Notes under the pieces: generated by a model
Told to the model about the DNA's origin: nothing
Databases searched by the model: none
The model's input: only the letters and a program-made list of their open reading frames with translations
NCBI GenBank assembly: GCA_910585275.1
Contig: CAJUCW010000008.1
Span: 60,194 to 124,193, forward strand
From: an uncultured Muribaculaceae bacterium
Lineage (GTDB): Bacteria; Bacteroidota; Bacteroidia; Bacteroidales; Muribaculaceae
Reading direction: 5' to 3'
Length of the DNA: 64,000 nt
Program-made: the position numbers and the translations under genes
Shown here: positions 17,840 to 24,714 of the stretch, in pieces
Layout of the letters: the number at the start of each line of letters is the position of its first letter
Position numbering within the stretch: the stretch's first letter is position 1

Positions 17840-18459
17840 GAATCTGATTCTTCAGCTAAAACATGGCGCATCGCGACACGTTGCGCCATGTTTTGGTTTA
17901 GAAGACGTCCGCAATCATGCCAATCGCCTATCATCTCGCCTCGTTCGCTTGCTTCAATAAGTTTTTGCAAGCGGCTGTAAAATAGTTCTGGCTTTGAAAC
18001 TACCCTTTGGATATTGTCAATCCTTACTCTCTGATATAATGGCGGAAATTTGCAAAAATTTTTCCAAGCAATTGGGCGAGCCTTAAAATTAGAGAGAATT
18101 TCCGGAACAATAATAAATTCAGTGTCGAGGTCCGGACAGGCTGCACGACCTTTGTCGGTCATCAATCCGAGGCGCTCAAGTCGTCGGCATCGCTCTTTGT
18201 TGAGTTCTGTCCACTTCCCGGATTTGGTCCGAGGTCCAAATCGCTGGAGGGTGATACCATCAACATTCTTTACCGTCGAATCAATCCAACCGAAGCAAAG
18301 TGCCTCTTCCACAGCATCGAGATACCACAAATAATCCTCCGGAGGAGTCTTGCCTCGCTTAACAGCAATCCAGCACTCTTTTTCAGTAGCACTGTTGTGT
18401 ATCAGCCATTCACGGAAATCATTACGCTTGGTTATGTCAAGTATGTTTTGTGGTGTCAT
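17836..18459 (-). CDS. YdeI-family protein
   Basis: 207 residues from the ATG at 18459 (MTPQNILDITKRNDFREWL). YdeI/bacteriocin-protection-like pattern: REWLIHNSATEKECWIAVKR, the LDAVEEALCFGWIDS motif, FGPRTKSGKWTELNKERCRRL, and a C-terminal helical part. The molecular function of the family is not established. Convergent with ilvC: the stops overlap by 4 bases, and the operon terminator hairpin is encoded inside the last codons (QNMAQRVAMRHVL). A TTG or other upstream start at 18480 is possible but less likely. Confidence 0.8.
   Translation of the reverse strand: MTPQNILDITKRNDFREWLIHNSATEKECWIAVKRGKTPPEDYLWYLDAVEEALCFGWIDSTVKNVDGITLQRFGPRTKSGKWTELNKERCRRLERLGLMTDKGRAACPDLDTEFIIVPEILSNFKARPIAWKNFCKFPPLYQRVRIDNIQRVVSKPELFYSRLQKLIEASERGEMIGDWHDCGRLLNQNMAQRVAMRHVLAEESDS
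17858..17894. terminator. Terminator hairpin between ilvC and the YdeI-family gene
   Basis: Perfect 13-base-pair stem: AAAACATGGCGCA at 17858-17870 with TGCGCCATGTTTT at 17882-17894, loop of 11. The A-run on one arm and T-run on the other let it act in either direction. It lies 18 bases after the ilvC stop and inside the coding end of the minus-strand gene. Confidence 0.75.
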
Positions 18460-18541
18460 AAATATCAAGTTCGGCAGCACATCGTGGCATAAATTCTATT
18501 TTTCATAATTCCTGAATATATCATCGTTAAGAGCACCTTCG

Positions 18542-18649
18542 TTAACCCCATGATAGAGGCAATGGCTCGCCGGACTTTACCGCTTCTTCGATGTCGGCAT
18601 CAGCGACGGTACATACGGCATTGTTGTGGTTCAAAACTTCATATACCAT
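18542..18649 (-). CDS. Possible 35-residue ORF of unknown function
   Basis: In the 440-base gap between the YdeI-family gene and the DUF1846 gene, the minus strand has an ORF starting MVYEVLNHNNAVCTVADADI and ending LPLSWG. Its composition looks protein-like (acidic helix then Pro-rich tail) and it may be a small gene or the start of a decayed one. No promoter or family match is seen. Low confidence. Confidence 0.25.
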   Translation of the reverse strand: MVYEVLNHNNAVCTVADADIEEAVKSGEPLPLSWG

Positions 18650-18705
18650 ATAGTTCTTTAATATGCGTATTGCGGTGAAATATTATTCCCATGTCGGGTG
18701 AACCG

Positions 18706-18744
18706 AATGGAGTGCAATGCCTTTACAAGGCATTGCACTCCATT
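18706..18744. terminator. 18-base-pair perfect hairpin
   Basis: AATGGAGTGCAATGCCTT at 18706-18723 pairs perfectly with 18727-18744 around a 3-base loop. It lies about 150 bases beyond the DUF1846 stop in its direction of transcription. It is probably a terminator, though no U-run follows on the minus strand. Confidence 0.5.
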
Positions 18745-18896
18745 ATATCACACATAGTAGGACAGCCAGAACTATACATATAGGTAGAATATTTTTACAC
18801 TTCATTCCGCGCAATCAAACCTGCGGATGAATATCCTACACACAGAATTACACAAATACCATGTATTTTACAATCTGTAGTCCTACTTCATAAAAT

Positions 18897-20360
18897 TCAA
18901 TTTTTCTTGGCTGGATCGCAGGTAAGGCCCACGCCAAGCTTTTTGAAAATCTTATGGTCAACTTCTCCGAGCATCACCGTGGAATGCATCTGGCAACCGT
19001 TAAGCTCCGGAAGCATCTCAAGGGCTTTGCGGCATCGGCGGTCTTGTGTGCTGAGCACCGACAACGCCACCAGCACTTCGTCGGAATGCAAACGCGGATT
19101 ATGACCTCTGAGATAATTCAGTTTGGTATGCTGTATGGGTTCAATCATCTCTTGCGGAATAAGCTTCACGTCATGATCGATTCCGGCAAGATGCTTGATG
19201 CAATTAAGAATCAAAGCGGAGCTTGGTCCGAGTAGCTCGCTTGTCTCGGCCGTTATTATCGTACCGTCAGCAAGTTCCATGGCAGAACAAGGCAAACCGC
19301 TTTTCTCGGCACGGTCACGGGCCGCCTGTATGCACTTCCTATAGGAAAGCCCTATCTTCGCCTGTTTGAATAGCAACGAAATCTTGTTGACCTCCGCATC
19401 GTTCCCTTCACCGCGAGCCATTTTGTTGAGAGCCGTAAAGAAACGGCGTATGATTTCATTCTTCGAAGCCTTGCAGCATACTTCGTCGTCGCTGATGCAG
19501 AACCCCACCATATTGACTCCCATATCCGTAGGCGATTTATACGGATTCTCACCATATATGCCTTCAAACAGTGTGTTGAGCACCGGGAAGATCTCTATAT
19601 CGCGGTTATAGTTGATGGCGGTTTTGCCATACGCCTCAAGATGGAATGGGTCGATCATGTTGACATCATTAAGGTCGGCGGTAGCCGCCTCATACGCGAT
19701 ATTAACAGGATGCTTCAGAGGAAGGCTCCACACCGGGAAAGTCTCGAACTTTGCATAACCGGCCACCACTCCCTTTTTGTTCTCGTTGTAGAGCTGGCTC
19801 AAGCAAACGGCCATCTTACCGCTGCCGGGACCGGGAGCCGTGACAATTACAAGAGGCCGCGTCGTCTCAATGTAATCATTATGGCCGAAACCTTCGTCGG
19901 AAGCAATAAGGTCAACGTTGGAAGGATAACCCTCGATGATGTAATGGTAATAGACCGTTATACCCATCCTTTCGAGCTTCTTCCGGAAAACGTCGGCGCT
20001 AATCTGTCCATTGTAATGGGTGACACACACAGAACCCACCAAGAATCCCAATTTTTGGAATTCCTTCCTAAGTCTGAGCACATCCATGTCGTAGGTTATT
20101 CCGAGATCGTTGCGCACCTTGTTTTTCTCGATATCAACCGCACTGATCACGATGACAATCTCCGCCTGGTCTTTAAGTTGCTGGAGCATCCGGAGCTTGC
20201 TGTCGGGCTGGAATCCGGGAAGCACCCTGCTGGCGTGATGATCGTCGAAAAGTTTACCACCAAGTTCAAGATACAGTTTGTTGCCGAACTGGGCTATACG
20301 CTCCTTAATATGTTCGGACTGAATCTTAAGATATTTTTCGTTGTCAAATCCGTATGTCAT
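18897..20360 (-). CDS. DUF1846 (UPF0371) protein
   Basis: 487-residue cytoplasmic protein of the DUF1846 family; its reaction is not established. It begins MTYGFDNEKYLKIQSEHI, the usual start. Conserved stretches: YLELGGKLFDDHHASRVLPG, FDPTR-less N-domain with VIVISAVDIEKNKVRNDLG, VIVTAPGPGSGKMAVCLSQL (a P-loop-like glycine run near residue 180) and KTAINYNRDIEIFPVL. A start at 20372 is rejected because it overlaps the -7 promoter box at 20370-20377, so that codon would not be transcribed. Confidence 0.88.
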   Translation of the reverse strand: MTYGFDNEKYLKIQSEHIKERIAQFGNKLYLELGGKLFDDHHASRVLPGFQPDSKLRMLQQLKDQAEIVIVISAVDIEKNKVRNDLGITYDMDVLRLRKEFQKLGFLVGSVCVTHYNGQISADVFRKKLERMGITVYYHYIIEGYPSNVDLIASDEGFGHNDYIETTRPLVIVTAPGPGSGKMAVCLSQLYNENKKGVVAGYAKFETFPVWSLPLKHPVNIAYEAATADLNDVNMIDPFHLEAYGKTAINYNRDIEIFPVLNTLFEGIYGENPYKSPTDMGVNMVGFCISDDEVCCKASKNEIIRRFFTALNKMARGEGNDAEVNKISLLFKQAKIGLSYRKCIQAARDRAEKSGLPCSAMELADGTIITAETSELLGPSSALILNCIKHLAGIDHDVKLIPQEMIEPIQHTKLNYLRGHNPRLHSDEVLVALSVLSTQDRRCRKALEMLPELNGCQMHSTVMLGEVDHKIFKKLGVGLTCDPAKKN

Positions 20361-20369
20361 AACGGACTG

Positions 20370-20400
20370 CAAAGTTACAAAAAATATTCATTCCGGCAAA
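20370..20400 (-). promoter_or_regulatory. Promoter of the DUF1846 gene, very short leader
   Basis: On the minus strand TTTG (20397-20400), 19-base spacer, TAACTTTG (20370-20377). Only nine bases separate the -7 box from the ATG at 20360, so the transcript should start within a few bases of the start codon. Confidence 0.75.
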
Positions 20401-20501
20401 ACCGCAAAGTTGTATTAAAAAAATTATGCACGCGCTTTTTCCTGTAAAGCAAGACTTTATCTAAATACATATCACTTCATCGTAAAAATTTTTTGAAATT
20501 A

Positions 20502-20533
20502 TTTGGTGGATTCGAAAATAGTATCTATCTTTG
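20502..20533 (+). promoter_or_regulatory. Promoter of the ABC/GntR operon
   Basis: TTTG at 20502-20505, 20-base spacer, TATCTTTG at 20526-20533. It predicts transcription from about 20538, inside the palindromic operator that follows. Confidence 0.75.
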
Positions 20534-20535
20534 CA

Positions 20536-20557
20536 GTGTACTAATATACTAATACAC
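20536..20557 (+). promoter_or_regulatory. Palindromic operator, YtrA/GntR type
   Basis: A 22-base near-palindrome with outer arms GTGTA and TACAC and repeated CTAAT units, 18 of 22 positions symmetric. It covers the predicted transcription start and ends one base before the first ATG of the operon. This position and GTAnTA-like symmetry suit the YtrA-subfamily GntR regulator encoded by the last gene of the same operon, giving simple autorepression. Confidence 0.65.
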
Positions 20558-20558
20558 C

Positions 20559-21425
20559 ATGCTAACAGTATCTAACATTACCTATTCATACGGGAGAAAT
20601 AAAAGGCCGGTTCTTGAAAACTACTCCCTTCAAGTGAAGCCTGGCACTATCTGCGGTCTTCTCGGAAGAAACGGTGCGGGTAAATCAACGTTGCTTTACC
20701 TTATTACAGGGTTGCTCCGTCCGCAGGCAGGCGCAATCGACTACAATGGATTCAAGCCGATACAGCGTAAGGTTGCATTCCTCAACGATGTGTTCATAGT
20801 GCCGGAGGAGTTTTATCTTCCTAACGTTACACTGGGAGAATATCTGAAAGTGAACGCACCTTTCTATCCGAAGTTTTCAATGGACGACCTTGAACGCCAT
20901 CTCGCCACTTTCGAACTTTCGCCCGAAGTGCATCTCGGCCAACTTTCCATGGGCCAGAAAAAACGCGTGTTCATAAGCTTCGCCCTCGCTTGCAACACTT
21001 CGCTTCTGATTCTCGACGAACCTACAAACGGCCTCGACATCCCCGGCAAACGACTCTTTAGGAAAGCGATTCTTAACGGCATGACCGATGAGAAAACCAT
21101 TATCGTCTCCACACATCAAGTCTATGACGTAGAAAAGATTATAGACCATGTCATAATCACCGACACCGACGGCGTTATCCTCGATGCCTCTATGCTTGAC
21201 ATCACGTCGAAACTTTCATTCAATTTCACTACTGACAGAGACAGAATTGCGAATGCTCTGATTTCCCTCGACGCTCCGGGGGGAGCCAACATCATTGAGC
21301 CATCGGACGGCATCGCTGAAACAGATGTAAACCTCGAATCACTTTTCGAACTTTCCAGACAACGTCCGGACCTCATCAATTCCATGTTTCCGAAGAGAAG
21401 CGGCCTCAAAGGCATCGATTATTAA
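20559..21425 (+). CDS. ABC transporter ATP-binding protein
   Basis: 288 residues, one cassette: Walker A GLLGRNGAGKSTL (near residue 35), signature LSMGQKKRVF, Walker B LLILDEPTNGLD, switch histidine VSTHQ. A C-terminal 70 residues of non-cassette sequence follows. Pairs with the membrane protein 27 bases downstream and a GntR regulator, the standard YtrA-type export or stress operon. The substrate is unknown. Confidence 0.88.
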   Translation: MLTVSNITYSYGRNKRPVLENYSLQVKPGTICGLLGRNGAGKSTLLYLITGLLRPQAGAIDYNGFKPIQRKVAFLNDVFIVPEEFYLPNVTLGEYLKVNAPFYPKFSMDDLERHLATFELSPEVHLGQLSMGQKKRVFISFALACNTSLLILDEPTNGLDIPGKRLFRKAILNGMTDEKTIIVSTHQVYDVEKIIDHVIITDTDGVILDASMLDITSKLSFNFTTDRDRIANALISLDAPGGANIIEPSDGIAETDVNLESLFELSRQRPDLINSMFPKRSGLKGIDY

Positions 21426-21452
21426 TAAAACCAATTCTAATAGCAACAAAAT

Positions 21453-22205
21453 ATGGCAACATCAAATACATTCTGGCTGAACATCAAAAATGATTTCATA
21501 GAAAACAGAAAGGCGATACTCCTCTCGGTCGGCTCTCTTTGGGGAGCATGCATATTGTTCGGAGGCTTGATGGGATATTACGGCAGAGGTGGAGGTGCTG
21601 TTGAAGCCTTTTTCTTTACATTCATACTCGTGACTGCAGGGTATGTCTTTGCATCTATGATGTTTTCCAATATGAAAAGAAAAGAATCGAGAATAGCGGC
21701 GCTGATGCTCCCGGCTTCTGTTGAAGAAAAATTTATAACCAGATGGATTGCCTTCGTGCCATTGCTTTTCGGCATTCTGATAGCAGCATTCTATCTGGGC
21801 GACCTTTCGAGAGTATTTGTCAATTACCTTTCCAACAGTCCTGTCAACGGGAAATACTCGCACATCATCAATCTCTTCAGCGTGATGACGGCCAACAATT
21901 TAGTGCCCCAATCATGGATCTATACCATCATTTCATTTTATTTCTTCTACCAAAGCATATTTATTTTCGGAGCCATCCTTTGGCCTAAACTCTCTTTCAT
22001 AAAAACACTCGGAGCCCTTTGGGTGCTTCAGACATTAATCGGCATAATAGGAATATCCATAGATAATCGTATAAACTTATCTCCCTATGACGGCAATGAT
22101 GTTCTAATCTATATAGGAGTAGCCTTGAACATATTGACCATAGGGATGTATGCCCTTACCTATTACCGTTTTAAACGGAGCCAGGTGATTTATAACCTTT
22201 TCTAA
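21453..22205 (+). CDS. Membrane protein, ABC-2-like permease partner
   Basis: 250 residues with about six hydrophobic segments (near 20-40, 48-68, 100-118, 148-172, 182-200, 215-232). No family signature beyond the permease pattern is visible; a conserved-looking polar segment FSNMKRKESRIAALMLPASV sits between segments 2 and 3, as in other permeases of GntR-linked ABC exporters. It lies between the ATPase and the regulator (17 bases), which supports the pairing. Confidence 0.7.
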   Translation: MATSNTFWLNIKNDFIENRKAILLSVGSLWGACILFGGLMGYYGRGGGAVEAFFFTFILVTAGYVFASMMFSNMKRKESRIAALMLPASVEEKFITRWIAFVPLLFGILIAAFYLGDLSRVFVNYLSNSPVNGKYSHIINLFSVMTANNLVPQSWIYTIISFYFFYQSIFIFGAILWPKLSFIKTLGALWVLQTLIGIIGISIDNRINLSPYDGNDVLIYIGVALNILTIGMYALTYYRFKRSQVIYNLF

Positions 22206-22221
22206 TAAATCCAACAAACGA

Positions 22222-22611
22222 ATGAATTTCAGCGACAATAAACCTATATACCTTCAGATAACGGACAGCATTATGGATTCCATTCTGAGCGGCGAATATA
22301 CTCCCGACGGAAGAATCCCTTCCGTCAGGGAATATGCCGCCAGAATAGAGGTGAATGCCAACACCGTGATGAGAAGCTATGACTGGCTGCAGCAACAGGC
22401 CATAATATTCAACAAGAGGGGCATCGGTTTCTTCGTGCTTCCGGAAGCAAGAAAAAGAATACTCGAAATGAGACGTAACATATTTTTCAGAGACGAGGCA
22501 AACTACTTTTTCAACCGTCTCGTATCGTTCGGGCTATCTCCCGCCGAGGTGGCAGACCTCTATCGGGAATATCTCGAAAAGAAACCTTACACTATGCCAA
22601 AAGTTGATTAA
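22222..22611 (+). CDS. GntR-family regulator, YtrA subfamily
   Basis: 129 residues. N-terminal winged helix-turn-helix at about 8-75: PIYLQITDSIMDSILSGEY, then GRIPSVREYAARIEVNANTV and MRSYDWLQQQAII. Short C-terminal dimerisation tail of about 50 residues, the mark of the YtrA subfamily rather than the longer FadR/HutC types. It is the last gene of the operon it probably represses through the palindrome at 20536-20557; its effector is unknown. Confidence 0.9.
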   Translation: MNFSDNKPIYLQITDSIMDSILSGEYTPDGRIPSVREYAARIEVNANTVMRSYDWLQQQAIIFNKRGIGFFVLPEARKRILEMRRNIFFRDEANYFFNRLVSFGLSPAEVADLYREYLEKKPYTMPKVD

Positions 22612-22628
22612 AGAAGATTAATAAAAGC

Positions 22629-22670
22629 ATGAGGGCGGTTCATAATTCACCGATTATGAACCGCCCTCAT
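22629..22670. terminator. Bidirectional terminator
   Basis: Perfect 18-base-pair stem: ATGAGGGCGGTTCATAAT at 22629-22646 with its complement at 22653-22670, loop TCACCG. It sits 18 bases after the gntR stop and 15 bases before the end of the convergent ORF, so it can end both units. Confidence 0.8.
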
Positions 22671-22684
22671 CGTTATGTAAAAAT

Positions 22685-22945
22685 TCATCTCAAGATATAG
22701 GAAACACAGTATGTCGCCCCTTCCTTTTCCAGACAGAGTGAATCGATATACGTAAATCCGGCCCTTTCCCTGTCAAAACGAAAAATACCGCATTCCGTAA
22801 GCTCGGCGCCAATTTCCAAACATTCCGAACAAATTCTCCCTTCCATATAAACCAGCGAATATTTCCGGGAAGATTCATCAGCAGTCTTCCTCCGGTCCAT
22901 CACCTCGAGATTCCTGATTAAAAGTTTTACATCTGTCATACTCAT
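22685..22945 (-). CDS. Unrecognised 86-residue protein
   Basis: Starts MSMTDVKLLIRNLEVMDRRK and ends TYCVSYILR. It has five cysteines, including an SECLEIG motif, and alternates short charged and hydrophobic stretches; no signal peptide. It overlaps the DUF4296 gene by 4 bases, so it is translationally coupled as the last gene of the ddl-ileS-lspA-DUF4296 run. No function can be given. Confidence 0.6.
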   Translation of the reverse strand: MSMTDVKLLIRNLEVMDRRKTADESSRKYSLVYMEGRICSECLEIGAELTECGIFRFDRERAGFTYIDSLCLEKEGATYCVSYILR

Positions 22946-23988
22946 TGCCGTTTCCTGACTTTCTGTCGTGTTGCTTTAGCCGGCCCGTTTTTTTGCTCAT
23001 TCGAACGACGCACGTCTTCCACACTTCTCGCCCTCTTAACAGTGGCATTATTAACCGCAGGAGACATTCCGGGCCTTACGGCAGGTTGCATATGAGGACG
23101 GTCCGACCCATGCACGCCAAAACGATGAGAATCACGCATTATTGAATCAACCACAATTTTATCGGCCAACACCGAGTCCTTTTTCTCATCTTTTTTGCTA
23201 AACCTCACCGGAATGCCGTAACGCTTCTGGTTCCTATATTTAGAAAACTCAAGAGAGTCGAAGGGAAGACGACGGAGCTTTATGCTGTCAACGAATACGG
23301 CGGTTTTAAGGTCGTCCTTCAGGCGCATAGTGCCGTAAATCCTGTCAACGGTTTTCCCGGTATCGGTCTGAAGCCGCAAATCCATCGACATCCGGCTTGA
23401 GAAATTGGAAGAGACAGCCTCCCCCGTTCCGTCTTCATAATCAACACCAAGCACGCCGACAAGATTGGCAGGCAATGGAAGATGCATTGTCCATTCAAGC
23501 ATGTCGCCCTTTTCAAGTCCTGGAGCGGGAATAGAAACCACCCATCCATCGGAATTGCCGAGATTCGAAATCACACCGTTTTGCGTATATGGCCATAACA
23601 TGTCTCCTTGAACTTCCTCGTCAGGACCATCGGTTTTTAGAGATGCCTTACGCTTCTCGGTTATCCTCTTATCCACTTTCTCAAACAGGTTGGAATAGTC
23701 GTCAAGATTTCTTCCATACCATGAAAGCGTGGAATCAAGCTCTTCGCGGCTCACACCGTGTTGCAAAAGCACCGACTCGGCAAGTCCGTTACGATAATCG
23801 CGAAGATTAGGTCCGGAATATTCATAATCGGAATACGACTCGGCCAGCTGCATGTCTGCCATAAGGTCAATCATTTCCTTGTCAGACAAAACTCCGTCCG
23901 GACGTTTACGGCATCCGGACACCAGCATTGCGGCAATCGCCGCCGACATCCACACCCCTATCAGGGTTTTGTTTGAAAGGGCGTTCAT
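22942..23988 (-). CDS. DUF4296 lipoprotein
   Basis: 348 residues. Signal peptide with a lipobox ending at Cys26 (MLVSGC). The DUF4296 domain is at about 30-120: LSDKEMIDLMADMQLAESYS, then RNGLAESVLLQHGVSREELD and STLSWYGRNLDDYS. The C-terminal tail is rich in Arg, Lys, Pro and His. Function unknown. Directly after lspA (no gap), an arrangement common in the order; the link to LspA, which matures lipoproteins such as this one, is suggestive only. Confidence 0.85.
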   Translation of the reverse strand: MNALSNKTLIGVWMSAAIAAMLVSGCRKRPDGVLSDKEMIDLMADMQLAESYSDYEYSGPNLRDYRNGLAESVLLQHGVSREELDSTLSWYGRNLDDYSNLFEKVDKRITEKRKASLKTDGPDEEVQGDMLWPYTQNGVISNLGNSDGWVVSIPAPGLEKGDMLEWTMHLPLPANLVGVLGVDYEDGTGEAVSSNFSSRMSMDLRLQTDTGKTVDRIYGTMRLKDDLKTAVFVDSIKLRRLPFDSLEFSKYRNQKRYGIPVRFSKKDEKKDSVLADKIVVDSIMRDSHRFGVHGSDRPHMQPAVRPGMSPAVNNATVKRARSVEDVRRSNEQKNGPAKATRQKVRKRQ

Positions 23989-24714
23989 CTACTTCAGTTT
24001 TGACTTGCTTTCAGCCTCCTTTTTCACAGCCCTTTTCTCACCGACATATTGGAATGCCTTCGATGCATCGGTAGAGTAGAAAAAAATCAAGAGAAAGACT
24101 CCTATGCATATTGACGAATCGGCGATATTAAAAATAAACTGGAAAAATTCAAAATAATCGCCACCGACAAACGGCATCCATTCAGGCCAATAGAAGGAAA
24201 AGAGCGGAAAATAAAGCATATCTACCACTTTACCCTCGAACCAACCCGCATATCCGCCCGTTTCCGGAAAAGCGACGGCCACTTCCGGAGGCATGGGATT
24301 ATTGAAAAGCTTGCCATAGAACACACAATCGAAAATATTACCTGCCGCGCCGGCAATAATCAACGCCATCGCCACAAAGAATCCTGTGCGCAACGTAGCC
24401 AAAGATTTTACCTTAGTCACGAACCATACAAACAAAACAACTGCAGCTATGCGCCCCATGGTGAGCACAAGCTTGTTCCAAAGTTCGAGGCCAAAGGCCA
24501 TGCCATTGTTTTCGATAAACTTCAGATGCCACCAACCCGTCAGCGGCAAATCCTCACCGAGATAGAACGATGTCTTGACCCAGATTTTAAACACCTGATC
24601 GGCAAGCAAAACAACAACGCTTATTACGGCTACAAGCCATAAGCGTTTGGCGGCGACGTCGCGAGCCGACACCGCCGCCAAAACATTATCATCAGTCTTT
24701 GTCAAAACACTCAC
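23989..24714 (-). CDS. lspA: Lipoprotein signal peptidase II
   Basis: Inner-membrane aspartic peptidase that cleaves prolipoproteins before the lipidated cysteine. 241 residues, longer than the E. coli enzyme (164). The likely catalytic pair is Asp129 in GNIFDC and Asp199 in FNIADSSI. The stretch between them is long (residues 135-190, with GKVVDMLYFPLFSFYWPEW), the usual Bacteroidota insertion. Four hydrophobic segments. Overlaps the ileS stop by 4 bases. An N-terminal 24-residue polar extension precedes the first membrane segment. Confidence 0.93.
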   Translation of the reverse strand: MSVLTKTDDNVLAAVSARDVAAKRLWLVAVISVVVLLADQVFKIWVKTSFYLGEDLPLTGWWHLKFIENNGMAFGLELWNKLVLTMGRIAAVVLFVWFVTKVKSLATLRTGFFVAMALIIAGAAGNIFDCVFYGKLFNNPMPPEVAVAFPETGGYAGWFEGKVVDMLYFPLFSFYWPEWMPFVGGDYFEFFQFIFNIADSSICIGVFLLIFFYSTDASKAFQYVGEKRAVKKEAESKSKLK

